From Hymenobacter glacieicola (GTDB lineage Bacteria; Bacteroidota; Bacteroidia; Cytophagales; Hymenobacteraceae): DNA of 64,000 bases. Location: positions 62,001 to 126,000 of the forward strand of contig NZ_BMGS01000002.1 of the NCBI RefSeq assembly GCF_014640315.1. Direction: 5' to 3'. Within the stretch, counting starts at the first letter, position 1, and each line of letters starts with the position of its first letter. Shown here piece by piece: positions 17,228-26,552 of the stretch. A program made the position numbers and the translations under genes. The notes below the pieces were generated by a model. The model did no database searches, was not told where the DNA came from, and saw nothing but the letters and a program-made list of their open reading frames with translations.

Positions 17228-18838
17228 TTAATGCCCAAGAACCTGAACGTGCTTAATGCCACGCAGTTCTACGTTGATGCCGCGTTCCTGGGCCGAAACG
17301 TTAAAGTTCTGAATGGCCTCCAATACGTCGTAATCAATGTGCGAGGAGTTGGTGCCATCGATAATTACGTGGGTGTTGTTTGGTAACTCGTTCAGAACCT
17401 TGACGATGCTGGCCTTATTGAGAAACGACACCTGCTCTGATAACTTTAGGTGCAGCGGACCAGCCTGCTGGGCCGGAGGAATGCTCAGGAAGTAAGCTGA
17501 CTCGTAGTTTGCCTTCAGAATATAGAAGATACCCACAATCAGCCCTATCGATACGCCTTTAAGCAAATCCGTGAACAGAATGGCAATAATAGTGATGATG
17601 AAGGGCAGAAACTGCTGCAAGCCTAAGTTCCACTGAGTGCGGTAGAGGGCGGGCTTGGTTAGCTTGTAGCCTACCACCAGCAGCACTGCGGCCAGGGCCG
17701 ACAACGGAATCTGGTTTAGCACTGATTCCAGGAACAGCAAGCTGGTAAGCAGCAGCAAGCCGTGGAAGAAGGTCGACATTCGGGTTTGGCCGCCGGCATT
17801 GATGTTGGCGGAGCTACGCACGATAACGGCCGTCATGGGTAGGCCGCCAAGTAAGCCATTCAGCAGGTTGCCTACGCCCTGCGCGAGCAGCTCCCGGTTG
17901 GGCGGCGTCACGCGCTTGTGGGGGTCGAGTTTATCGACAGCCTCCACGCTGAGCAGCGTTTCAAGCGAGGCTACAATGGCAATAGTAAAGGCCACAGTAT
18001 AGGTCACAGGCCGGCGGAAGGCAGCCCAGTCGGGGGCCGTAAATACGTTGGCAAAATCCTGCCAGGCTGTGATAGAAGGCAGGCTTACGAGGTGCTCGGG
18101 CCGAATGCGCAGCACGGGGGCGGCTACATCCAGTAAGTTATTGAGCACAATTGACAGCACCACCACAATCAGGGCGCCCGGAACGAGGCGCAGGAAGGCC
18201 ACCCGTTTGGTAAGCACATTGTCCCAGAGCAGCAAAATGCTTAGCGAAACCAAGCCTACCAGCGCTGAGCCGGCGCTAATACCGCCCATAGCTGCTTTGA
18301 GAGCCGAAAAGGTGTTCTGGCCATTGAACTGCAGAAAGTCCATGTCCTCGAAGTAATCCGCGTCAGCTCCCACGAAATGGGGAATCTGCTTGAGAATCAG
18401 AATTAGGCCGATAGCGGCCAGCATTCCACGAATAACGGAGGTAGGGAAATAAAGGCCAATGATGCCGGCCTTGGCTACACCCAGTATCATTTGCAGGATA
18501 CCGGCAATTACGGTGGCAGCTAATACGGCTTCAAAGCTGCCCAGCGTGCTGATAGCCGAAAGAATAATAGCAGTTAAGCCGGCAGCCGGGCCGCTCACGC
18601 TAAGCTGAGAACCGCTTACCCACGAGACGATAACCCCACCAATGATGCCGGAGATAATCCCGGCCAGCAAGGGAGCCCCCGAAGCTAAGGAAATACCCAG
18701 GCACAGCGGCAGGGCAACCAAGAATACAACTAATCCGGCGGGCAAATCCTTGCCAAGCGTTTTCCAAGGAGAATTTGGAATGCCAGTGGGTTGCGGCAAA
18801 GCCACTGACGCTTCGGAAGCCGGAGCAGTTTTCGACAT
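17228..18838 (-). CDS. SulP-family anion transporter (probable bicarbonate)
   Basis: 536 aa. An 11-14-helix SulP core includes the LPAGLVVFLVALPLCLGISLASGAP entry helix region, SVSGPAAGLTAI, and the GLLGGLPMTAVIVRSSANINAGGQTR motif. The last ~90 residues are a short STAS-like domain (SFLNKASIVKVLNELP, VIIDGTNSSHIDYDVLE). SulP proteins carry sulfate, bicarbonate or other anions; the adjoining carbonic anhydrase favours bicarbonate. It is the first gene of a two-gene unit. Upstream is an AT-rich stretch that separates it from the histidine kinase gene. Confidence 0.9.
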   Translation of the reverse strand: MSKTAPASEASVALPQPTGIPNSPWKTLGKDLPAGLVVFLVALPLCLGISLASGAPLLAGIISGIIGGVIVSWVSGSQLSVSGPAAGLTAIILSAISTLGSFEAVLAATVIAGILQMILGVAKAGIIGLYFPTSVIRGMLAAIGLILILKQIPHFVGADADYFEDMDFLQFNGQNTFSALKAAMGGISAGSALVGLVSLSILLLWDNVLTKRVAFLRLVPGALIVVVLSIVLNNLLDVAAPVLRIRPEHLVSLPSITAWQDFANVFTAPDWAAFRRPVTYTVAFTIAIVASLETLLSVEAVDKLDPHKRVTPPNRELLAQGVGNLLNGLLGGLPMTAVIVRSSANINAGGQTRMSTFFHGLLLLTSLLFLESVLNQIPLSALAAVLLVVGYKLTKPALYRTQWNLGLQQFLPFIITIIAILFTDLLKGVSIGLIVGIFYILKANYESAYFLSIPPAQQAGPLHLKLSEQVSFLNKASIVKVLNELPNNTHVIIDGTNSSHIDYDVLEAIQNFNVSAQERGINVELRGIKHVQVLGH

Positions 18839-19022
18839 GAACGAGGGGAAATAGATAGGTCGGACACACCTAGCTGCTCAAAAAGAACTTTACTAGGGGT
18901 ATGCAAGTCTATGACACCATCGTTAAGACCTTGTTAAAAGGAAGTTAAAAGCAAATTAAAAATATAAACTCCTATATAATGTCCTATTTTGAGTGAATAG
19001 CGTGCGGAGTGCGTGCTGTGCA

Positions 19023-20429
19023 CTATACCACCGCAGCCGGCAGATCCAGCGTAACGGCAGTACCATGGTTCAGGTGGCTTTCTATTCCGATGATGCCTCC
19101 GTGCAGCTCCATGATTTTGGCCGTCAGAGGTAGGCCTATGCCGTGGCCCGGAACGTTGCGAACTGCCTCGGCCCGGAAGAAAGGAACAAATACTTGCTGC
19201 CGGTCGGCTTCGCTCATGCCCACGCCCTGGTCGCGCACGACCAACTGAATCCGGGTACGGGTAGCGTTGAGAGTGGCCACAACAGGCTCGGTGCAGCCGC
19301 TAGAGAACTTGCAGGCATTTTCCATAATGTTCAGAAACGCGGCCAGCAGCAGCGCTTCATTGCCGAGTACCCCGTACGGAACCCGGCGCCGACTATCGGC
19401 GGGTTCCCTAAAGTCTAGGTCGATGCGGCAGGTAGGGTGCCGGCGGTGAACTTCTTCGTGGGCCAGCAGCAGCAGTTCATCCAGCCGAACCAGGGTGCGC
19501 GGTACCTGGGAGGGGTCGTCGGAGGCACGGGCAATCTGGAGCAGGCCATTGGTGAGGTCCTTCAGCAGCCGGGCGGCATCGAGGGTGCTTTGCAGGACGC
19601 GGCGGTACTCCTGGGGCGTGCGCTCCTGCTGGAGCAGCGCAACTTCCAACTGACCAATGATGGCCGTGAGGGGCGTGCGCAGCTCGTGGGAGGCGTCGCG
19701 CACGAAGGTACGCTGCCCGGCAAAGGCCGTTTCCAGCCGGTTTAGCAGACTGTTAAAGCGCTGGGCCAGCAACGACACCTCGTCCAGTCCCTCAGCCTGG
19801 GACAGGCGGCGATGCAAGTCGGAAGCCGTGATGCTGTCGACCTCCTGAATAATGCGCTGCATGGGCTTAAGCGCCTGTCCGGCAAAGAAGAAGCCGCCAA
19901 TCCCAACAATTACAAAGGAGGCGAGCAGCCCTGAGAGCAGTACCGTGAACAGGTCGTTCATTTTCTGGCGACTGTCGGCATCAACGGAAGAAGCAACTAC
20001 CACAAAGTCGCCGCGGGCCTCGTCGCGGTAAAGCAGCCCTACGGTCTGGCGGTAATCATTTTCCAGCACTACCTCCCGGCCGGCCTCGCGTACAGAGCGC
20101 AGTAGGTCCTGAGGTACCGGCTCACGCCCGTCGCGCCCTTCCTTGAACACTACCCGGTCGTTGGCATCAAATACGCGCACTTCTTCCTCGGGTAGGGTAC
20201 GGTAGAACTGCCGCAGGTAGCGGCGGTAGGAGGCCCGACTTTCCTCGCCAGCGCGGTTGGTCCCATCCAGGTACACGTGGGCCACAATGCGGGCCCGCGC
20301 AAACAGGCTTTCACTGAAAAACTCCCGCCGCGAATGGTAGGTGAAGTAATAAATCACCAGGGAGAACAGCAGCAGCGTTATGGCCAGAATAAGGGCAAAC
20401 TGCAGCGTCAGGCGGGTGCGGATGGTCAT
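19023..20429 (-). CDS. Two-component sensor histidine kinase (EnvZ/CusS-like)
   Basis: 468 aa. Transmembrane helices at about 8-30 and 160-185 enclose a ~130-residue periplasmic sensor domain of no recognised type. A HAMP linker follows (ALKPMQRIIQEVDSITASDLHRRL). Phosphoacceptor His248 is in DASHELRTPLTAIIGQLE. The ATP-binding domain has the N box (AFLNIMENACKFS), the DQGVGM G1 box and a GHGIGLPLTAKIMELHGG G2 region. It is paired with the OmpR-type regulator encoded immediately upstream on the same strand; the gap is ~150 bases. The signal is unknown. Confidence 0.93.
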   Translation of the reverse strand: MTIRTRLTLQFALILAITLLLFSLVIYYFTYHSRREFFSESLFARARIVAHVYLDGTNRAGEESRASYRRYLRQFYRTLPEEEVRVFDANDRVVFKEGRDGREPVPQDLLRSVREAGREVVLENDYRQTVGLLYRDEARGDFVVVASSVDADSRQKMNDLFTVLLSGLLASFVIVGIGGFFFAGQALKPMQRIIQEVDSITASDLHRRLSQAEGLDEVSLLAQRFNSLLNRLETAFAGQRTFVRDASHELRTPLTAIIGQLEVALLQQERTPQEYRRVLQSTLDAARLLKDLTNGLLQIARASDDPSQVPRTLVRLDELLLLAHEEVHRRHPTCRIDLDFREPADSRRRVPYGVLGNEALLLAAFLNIMENACKFSSGCTEPVVATLNATRTRIQLVVRDQGVGMSEADRQQVFVPFFRAEAVRNVPGHGIGLPLTAKIMELHGGIIGIESHLNHGTAVTLDLPAAVV

Positions 20430-20583
20430 GTGTTAAGGTGCTGCTATGCAGATGGGGTATTGGGCAGATGGGTTCGGGCTGGCCTGTTGATGCAGTGCCG
20501 TCACAGGCTGAGGTAGACGAGTATGAAATTTTACTGACCTGCACTTATGCAGCAAATCATCAACTCATCAGCACCGCACATGC

Positions 20584-21261
20584 TCATTCCTCCTTCATCA
20601 CATAGCCCATCCCGACAAGCGTATAGATAAGCTTGGGAGTGAAATCCTTATCAAGCTTTTTGCGCAGGAAGTTGATGTAGACGTCGATGACATTGGAGCC
20701 CGTATCGAAGGATGTTTCCCAGACGTGCTCCAGAATATCAACCCGCGACACTACCCGGTTTTGGTTGCGCAGCAGATACTCCAGCAAAGCAAACTCCCGG
20801 GCGGTGAGCTGAATTGTTTGGCCGGCGCGCTGCACCACTTTGCGCACGGGGTCCAGGGTTAGGTCGGCCAGGCGCAGCACGGCCTCGGCGGTGGGCGTTT
20901 CATGGCGGCGGCGGGTAAGGGCCCGGATGCGGGCCAGCAGCTCCTGAAAGGCAAATGGCTTGACTAGGTAATCGTCCGCGCCGGCATCAAGGCCCCGAAT
21001 TTTATCGTCGGTTTCGCCCAGGGCCGTGAGCATAAGAATGGGCACGCTCGTGTCCTGGGCCCGCACTTGGCGGCACAGTTCCAGACCGCTCAGGCCGGGT
21101 AGTAGAGTGTCCAGAATCAGTAAGTCGTAGGTACCGGCCTGGGCCAGGCGCAACCCCAGGAGCCCATCGGCCGCCAGGTCCACGGTGTGGTGTTGTTCTG
21201 TCAGGCCCTGGTGCAGAAAGGAGGCCACCTTGGGTTCGTCTTCAACCAGCAAAATCTTCAT
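20584..21261 (-). CDS. OmpR/PhoB-family response regulator
   Basis: 225 aa. The receiver domain has the acidic pair Glu7-Asp8, phosphoacceptor Asp51 in LLILDTLLPG and Lys in LVKPFAFQELLARI. The C-terminal winged helix has the typical LTAREFALLEYLLRN and VIDVYINFLRKKLD segments. It acts with the histidine kinase gene downstream. The gene starts close to the exopolysaccharide operon, divergently, so the shared intergenic region (21262-21542) may be a regulated promoter region; that link is inferred. Confidence 0.95.
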   Translation of the reverse strand: MKILLVEDEPKVASFLHQGLTEQHHTVDLAADGLLGLRLAQAGTYDLLILDTLLPGLSGLELCRQVRAQDTSVPILMLTALGETDDKIRGLDAGADDYLVKPFAFQELLARIRALTRRRHETPTAEAVLRLADLTLDPVRKVVQRAGQTIQLTAREFALLEYLLRNQNRVVSRVDILEHVWETSFDTGSNVIDVYINFLRKKLDKDFTPKLIYTLVGMGYVMKEE

Positions 21262-21403
21262 GGGCAGGCTATACGCAGCTTAAAGCCGGCAAGGTAGTAC
21301 CCGGGCCCAGAAGTAGGGAATTACTGGACAGTTGTAACCAGCAGAAGGCCATTTCCGTTGCCTCTATCAATACAAAAAATTATCAGAATAATTTAAATAT
21401 TCC

Positions 21404-21434
21404 TTGACTTTACAAATTCAATCCAATACGTTTA
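21404..21434 (+). promoter_or_regulatory. Bacteroidota-type promoter of the exopolysaccharide operon
   Basis: TTG at 21404-21406, a 20-base spacer, then TACGTTTA at 21427-21434, one base off the TAnnTTTG consensus. The predicted start of transcription is near 21441, leaving a leader of about 100 bases before the Wza-like gene. Confidence 0.7.
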
Positions 21435-21542
21435 TGGAAATATTCAATGGTAGGCTTATGCCCAAAGAACAGATTTAGACTCCTCTGCCCGGTTCTGGTC
21501 AGTAGTCGGCTCCTCCCGCTTCACCTCTCTCCCTCCGCTGCT

Positions 21543-22337
21543 ATGCTGTCAATGCTCCGCCGTTTCGGCCGTACTCTTTTGTTCCTGTTTTTACTGACGC
21601 CGCTAATTTTTAGCGGGTGCGTATCCCAAAAAAACCTACCCTACCTGCAGGGAAACAACTTTAACACCCGGACGCCGGTGGCCGTTGACAACGCCCCGCA
21701 GCGCTACCGTATTCAGCCCGGCGACGTGCTCAGCATTCGGGTCCAGAGCACCCAGTCTACTCTTAACGAAGCCTTTAATACCGTGGATACCCGCGCCGTA
21801 TTCAATGGCGACCCTGGCAACCTCTACCTGACGGGCTACTCCGTAGATGACGCCGGTAACATCAACCTCCCGACCGTAGGCCGCCTGAAAGTGGTAGGCC
21901 TTACGGTAGAGGAAACTCAGGCCGCCGCCCAAAAGGAGGTAACCCGCTACGTGCGCGACGCCAACGTGCTGGTGAAGCTGCTTTCTTTTAAGGTAACGGT
22001 GCTGGGCGAGGTGCGCAATCCGGGCCGCTACTTCGTGTACAATGCCCAGTGCACCCTGCTGGAAGGCCTGGGCCTGGCCGGCGACCTGACCGAGTTCGGT
22101 AACCGCCACAACGTGAAGCTGATCCGGCAAACCACGAAAGGCTCGGAGGTAGTGCTGATCAACTTGACCGACCCGGCCCTGCTCACCTCGCCCTACTTCT
22201 ACCTGCTGCCCAACGATGCCCTGTATGTGGAGCCCCTGAAGGCCCGCACCGACCGCGGAAATGCCGGCAACCTAGCCCTCGTTTTCTCCGGCATTTCGGC
22301 CGTTGTGCTGATTCTTAACTACTTACAGGTTTTCTAA
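21543..22337 (+). CDS. Wza-like polysaccharide export lipoprotein
   Basis: 264 aa from the ATG at 21543, which opens a lipoprotein signal ending IFSGC (Cys26); longer frames upstream would lack this. The Poly_export domain shows the YRIQPGDVLSIRV signature. A SLBB domain follows (VTVLGEVRNPGRYFV). The C-terminus has a hydrophobic segment (LALVFSGISAVVLILNYL), as in Bacteroidota Wza/BexD homologues. It would form the outer-membrane channel for exopolysaccharide. First gene of the plus-strand export operon, followed 53 bases later by the Wzc-like kinase that it is expected to contact. Confidence 0.93.
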   Translation: MLSMLRRFGRTLLFLFLLTPLIFSGCVSQKNLPYLQGNNFNTRTPVAVDNAPQRYRIQPGDVLSIRVQSTQSTLNEAFNTVDTRAVFNGDPGNLYLTGYSVDDAGNINLPTVGRLKVVGLTVEETQAAAQKEVTRYVRDANVLVKLLSFKVTVLGEVRNPGRYFVYNAQCTLLEGLGLAGDLTEFGNRHNVKLIRQTTKGSEVVLINLTDPALLTSPYFYLLPNDALYVEPLKARTDRGNAGNLALVFSGISAVVLILNYLQVF

Positions 22338-22390
22338 CGCCACTTCCCGCGCCTTTCCCGCGCCTACTCTCATTTTAACTACCAATCGGA

Positions 22391-24784
22391 ATGGAATCAC
22401 GTCCACACACTCCCGCCGATGAACTTGACTTGCACGAGCTGTTTTTTCGGCTTCGTCAGCGCTGGCCTTTGTTCCTGGCGTCGCTTCTGCTGGCGGGCCT
22501 GTTGGCCTTCCTCTACCTACGGGTAAAAGAGCCAGTGTATGCCTTCCGGGCCACTATGCTGCTCGGCGACCAGGGCACGGGCTCCAAGCAGGCGCAGGAG
22601 CTGCTTAAAATCCTGGAAGTAAAGGAGAAAGGCACCAAGATGGAGGACGAAATTGGGCTACTGACTTCGGCCGACATGGTGGGCCAGGCCCTGCAGCGGC
22701 TTCCCTTCAACGTGCAGTATTTCGCCGCACCGGCTACCTGGTTGAACACGCTGAAAGATGTGCAGGTGCGGGAGCGGCCCCTGGGAGCCGTGCCGTTCCG
22801 GCTGGTGCCCGACCCCGCCGCGCCCCAGCTCACGGGCGTGCCCATCTACGTGGAGCAACTCCCCGACGGGCGCTTTACCCTGAAGGCCGACGCCAACAAA
22901 GGCACCCTCTACAGCCTGCCCACTGGCGAGCTGGTGCGGGAAGTGCTGGACGTGCACCTGAACGAAACGGTGCGGGCCGGCGACACCCTGCGGCACCCTC
23001 TGCTGACGGCCGTGGTACAGGCCGAGCCCGGCTACCCGGCCGGCGGAACGGCGGAGCGCTACTTCGTGCTGCTGCGCGACCATGTGAGCCTGATTGGCGA
23101 GTACTCCCAGCACCTGAGCATCAAGCCCATCGACCGGGAGTCGCGCATGATTGAGCTGACCAGCAAGGGCAGCGTGCCCCAGAAGGAAATGCAGTTTCTG
23201 GATACGCTGATGCGGAATTACGTGGAAAACGACCTGCAGACGAAAAATATGACGGGCCAGAAAACGGTAGCCTTCCTCGACAAGGAAATTGGCCACCTCT
23301 CCGACTCGCTCCGCCGCTCCACGGCCGCACTCAGCTCGTTCCGGGCCGCCCGGGGGGTAGTGGATGTGGAGGCCCAGTCGGCGCGCGGTATTCAGCAGCA
23401 GGGCGAGCTGGAAATGCTCCGGGCCAAGGTGGCCACCAACCGCAAGTACTACCAGAACATGCTCAGCTACCTGCGGGCCAGCAAGGGGACCAACCAGATT
23501 GTAGCTCCCAGCAGCATTGGCATTGAAGACCCGGTAGTCAACAACCTGATTCTGCAGCTCACGGATTTGAACAGCCAGCGTGCGGCCCTGGGCGTAAGCG
23601 CCAGCGCCGAAAACCCCATGGTTACCGTGTTGGATGAGCGCATTCGGCTGGCCAAGGAAACCCTGGCCCAAACCCTGAACAACATGACCCGCGCCGCCGA
23701 CATTGCCCTCCGCGACCTGGACTCGCAGCTGGGCCAGGTGCGGGGCAGCATGAACCGGATGCCGGAAAACGAGCGGCAGCTAGCCTCCCTGAAAAGTAAA
23801 ACCGACTTCAACGACAAGAACTACCAGTTTCTGATTGAGAAGCGCGCCGAGGCCGCCATTGCCCTGGCTACCAACGCCACCGACAAGAAAATAGTGGACG
23901 AAGCCGGCATGAGCGGCGACGGCCCCACGGCGCCCAAGCCCGGTGTGGTAGCTCTTATTGCCCTGGTAGCCGGCCTAGTGCTTCCTCTGGGCATTACGCT
24001 ACTCATGGACAAAGCCAACCGCCGTATCCAAAGCAAGGAAGACCTCTCGCGCATTACCAACATTCCAATGCTAGGCGTGGTAGCCCACGGCACTGCCCAG
24101 GACAAGGAAAACATGCTGCGCGACCCGAAAGGGCCCATTGCCGAGTCTTTCCGCTCCATCCGGGTGAACCTGCAGTACCTGGCCGCCGGCCTGGATAAGA
24201 AGCTCATTGGGGTTACGTCCTCGGTGCCGGGTGAGGGCAAAACGTTCTGCTCCGTAAACCTGGCCGCGGAAATGGCGCAGAGTGGCCGCAAAGTGCTGCT
24301 GCTGGAGTGCGACCTGCGGCGGCCCACCGTGGCCGGGTACTTCCAGCTGGAGCAGGCCTGTACCGAGCACGGCCTGAGCAGCTACCTCATGGGCCTGAGC
24401 ACGCTGGAGGACTGCCGCCACCCTTCCAGCGTGCGCAACCTCGACGTCATCTGCTGCGGCCCCATTCCGGCCAACCCCACCGAACTGCTGGAGAGTGCGC
24501 GCATGGAAGAGTTGCTGAATCAGCTGCGCGAGCAGTACGACTACGTCATCGTCGATACGCCTCCCACCGGCTACGTGTCGGAGTTCTTTATGCTGCTGCG
24601 CCACCTCGATGCCAACATTTACGTGGTGCGCCAAAACTACACCGATAAGGGCCTGATCAGCCATATTAACGAGCTGCACCGCGAGCAGAAAATCAAGCAC
24701 ATCTACATGATCATCAACGACATGTACTTTACCAAAACCTACGAATACCGCCACAAAGAAAAGGTGTACGCGTACGGGTATTAA
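22391..24784 (+). CDS. Wzc-like polysaccharide co-polymerase with BY-kinase domain
   Basis: 797 aa. Wzz-type chain-length domain with transmembrane helices at ~27-44 and ~517-540, and a long periplasmic coiled-coil part between. The cytoplasmic kinase carries Walker A (SSVPGEGKTF, ~residue 613), Walker A' (VLLLECDLRRP) and Walker B (YVIVDTPP). The tail has several tyrosines (YEYRHKEKVYAYGY), which fits the autophosphorylated Tyr cluster of this class. It controls polymer length and export with the Wza-like protein just upstream. All catalytic motifs are intact. Confidence 0.93.
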   Translation: MESRPHTPADELDLHELFFRLRQRWPLFLASLLLAGLLAFLYLRVKEPVYAFRATMLLGDQGTGSKQAQELLKILEVKEKGTKMEDEIGLLTSADMVGQALQRLPFNVQYFAAPATWLNTLKDVQVRERPLGAVPFRLVPDPAAPQLTGVPIYVEQLPDGRFTLKADANKGTLYSLPTGELVREVLDVHLNETVRAGDTLRHPLLTAVVQAEPGYPAGGTAERYFVLLRDHVSLIGEYSQHLSIKPIDRESRMIELTSKGSVPQKEMQFLDTLMRNYVENDLQTKNMTGQKTVAFLDKEIGHLSDSLRRSTAALSSFRAARGVVDVEAQSARGIQQQGELEMLRAKVATNRKYYQNMLSYLRASKGTNQIVAPSSIGIEDPVVNNLILQLTDLNSQRAALGVSASAENPMVTVLDERIRLAKETLAQTLNNMTRAADIALRDLDSQLGQVRGSMNRMPENERQLASLKSKTDFNDKNYQFLIEKRAEAAIALATNATDKKIVDEAGMSGDGPTAPKPGVVALIALVAGLVLPLGITLLMDKANRRIQSKEDLSRITNIPMLGVVAHGTAQDKENMLRDPKGPIAESFRSIRVNLQYLAAGLDKKLIGVTSSVPGEGKTFCSVNLAAEMAQSGRKVLLLECDLRRPTVAGYFQLEQACTEHGLSSYLMGLSTLEDCRHPSSVRNLDVICCGPIPANPTELLESARMEELLNQLREQYDYVIVDTPPTGYVSEFFMLLRHLDANIYVVRQNYTDKGLISHINELHREQKIKHIYMIINDMYFTKTYEYRHKEKVYAYGY

Positions 24785-24915
24785 GAAGCCGCTCCCCCCT
24801 CCTTTCCGCTCCTGCTCCCCGTCGGCAGGCGCGGGCTTCGCCGCCCGTGCCTGCTGGCAAGATTCCCCGCTACCTCTCCCGCGCTGCGCTCAACCCTTTC
24901 TACCCGGATAGCCTC

Positions 24916-26550
24916 ATGGCGTCTTCTGCATCCAACCTGACTACTGCCGCCGTCAACGGTGTCAAGTGGTCTACTGCGGCTACTATTACCATTTCTGTCC
25001 TTCAAATTGGTTACACCGCTACCATGGCCCGCCTGCTCACGCCGGCTGCTTTTGGGCTGGTAGCACTGGCTGGAGTTATTCTGCGTTTTGGCTCCTATTT
25101 CGCCCAGATGGGCATGGAGCAGGCCATCATTCAGAAGCCCGACATTACCCGCGCCGATGTGCGGGCGGCCTTCACTTCCTCGCTGGGCCTGGGCATTCTG
25201 TTTGCCGGGGCCCTGGCCCTGGGCGCTCCGCTGGCGGCCGGTATTGTGCGGGCTCCGGAGGTAGTGCCCGTGGTGCGGATGCTGGCCGTGGGACTGCTGC
25301 TGACGGGCTTCAACGCCACGGCTCTGAGCCTGCTGCGGCGGCGCATGAAGTTCCGGACCCTGGCCATGATTGAAGTCACCTCCTACGTAGTAAGCTACGC
25401 GGTGCTGGGCATTGGGCTGGCGTTTCAGGGCTTTGGGGTCTGGAGCCTGGTGGCGGCCATGCTGGGCCAGGGCGTGCTGCTGACCATTCTTAGCTACGGG
25501 GCCGAGCGTCACGATCTGCGCCTGCTCTTCGACTGGGAAACCTACCGCCCCCTGGTGCAGTACGGCAGCCGCATGTCGGCCATCAGCTTTCTGGAGTTCC
25601 TGACCGGCTCCCTAGATACGCTGCTGATTGGGCGCCTGCTGGGCGCGGCGGCCCTGGGCATTTACAGCCGGGGCTGGATGCTGATTGGCTTGCCGGTGTA
25701 CCTATTGACAACTAGCGTTTCGAAGGTGGTATTTCCTTCCTTCAGCCAAATGCAGGCTGACCGCCCGCGGCTGAAGACAGTGTACCTGGGTAGCATCACG
25801 CTGATTGCGGCTTTGGTTATTCCTATTTGTGCCGGCGCGGCCGTGGCCGCCCCCGAAATTGTGCGGGTAATGCTAGGCCCCAGCTGGAGCGCAGCCGTGC
25901 CCATTCTGCGGGTGGTGTGCGCCGCCTTTGGCATGAGCATGGTCACGATGTTTGCCGGGGTGGTTTGTGATGCTACCGCTACGCTTACGCCCAAGCTTTG
26001 GCTGAACCTGGGCTACGCCGTGCTCCTGACGGGCTTGTTCTACGGGCTGAGCCGCTACGGGCTGCTGGGCGTGGCTGGTGCCGTGGTCATCGGGGAAATT
26101 ATCCGGACGGTGCTGTACCTGCTGCTCATGCGCCGGGTGCTGGGCGTTACCGTTGGGGAAGTGCTCGGCTCCTACGTGCCCGGCTTGCTGGCCGGTGCGG
26201 CCGTAGCGGCCGGCATTGCCGCTACCCGCTTTTTGCTTCCCGCCGGCACGGTACCAGCTGCCGTGCTGCTCGTGGCCGAAATGCTGACGGGCGCTCTGCT
26301 GCTGGTAGGCTTGGCCGTAGGCGCGCCCCCCGCCCGCCTGCGCACCGTGCTGCGCCGGCTAGTGGGCCGGCTGCACGAGGACAGTGCCCCTACCGGCCGT
26401 CTTGCCGGGCTGCTACACGCCTTTTCCCGGCGGCTGGCCCGCCTCGATGGGCAGGTAGCTCCGGTTTCTGTTACCGCTGCTACGGCTCCGCCCGCTTCAC
26501 TGCGGCCGCACTCTGCCCTGCTGCCCGATCCTGAAACTGAACTCGTCTAG
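24916..26550 (+). CDS. Wzx-like polysaccharide flippase (WzxC type)
   Basis: About 544 aa from the ATG at 24916 (MASSASNLTTAAVNGVKWST); an upstream in-frame extension has non-membrane, low-information sequence. 12-14 transmembrane helices in the MATE/polysaccharide-transporter pattern with typical GVKWSTAATI, ATMARLLTPAAFGLVALAGV and GIYSRGWMLIGLPVYLLT segments. A ~70-residue proline- and arginine-rich cytoplasmic tail follows. It would flip undecaprenyl-linked repeat units to the periplasm. Lies between the Wzc-like kinase and a glycosyltransferase whose ATG is two bases after its stop. Confidence 0.92.
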   Translation: MASSASNLTTAAVNGVKWSTAATITISVLQIGYTATMARLLTPAAFGLVALAGVILRFGSYFAQMGMEQAIIQKPDITRADVRAAFTSSLGLGILFAGALALGAPLAAGIVRAPEVVPVVRMLAVGLLLTGFNATALSLLRRRMKFRTLAMIEVTSYVVSYAVLGIGLAFQGFGVWSLVAAMLGQGVLLTILSYGAERHDLRLLFDWETYRPLVQYGSRMSAISFLEFLTGSLDTLLIGRLLGAAALGIYSRGWMLIGLPVYLLTTSVSKVVFPSFSQMQADRPRLKTVYLGSITLIAALVIPICAGAAVAAPEIVRVMLGPSWSAAVPILRVVCAAFGMSMVTMFAGVVCDATATLTPKLWLNLGYAVLLTGLFYGLSRYGLLGVAGAVVIGEIIRTVLYLLLMRRVLGVTVGEVLGSYVPGLLAGAAVAAGIAATRFLLPAGTVPAAVLLVAEMLTGALLLVGLAVGAPPARLRTVLRRLVGRLHEDSAPTGRLAGLLHAFSRRLARLDGQVAPVSVTAATAPPASLRPHSALLPDPETELV

Positions 26551-26552
26551 CC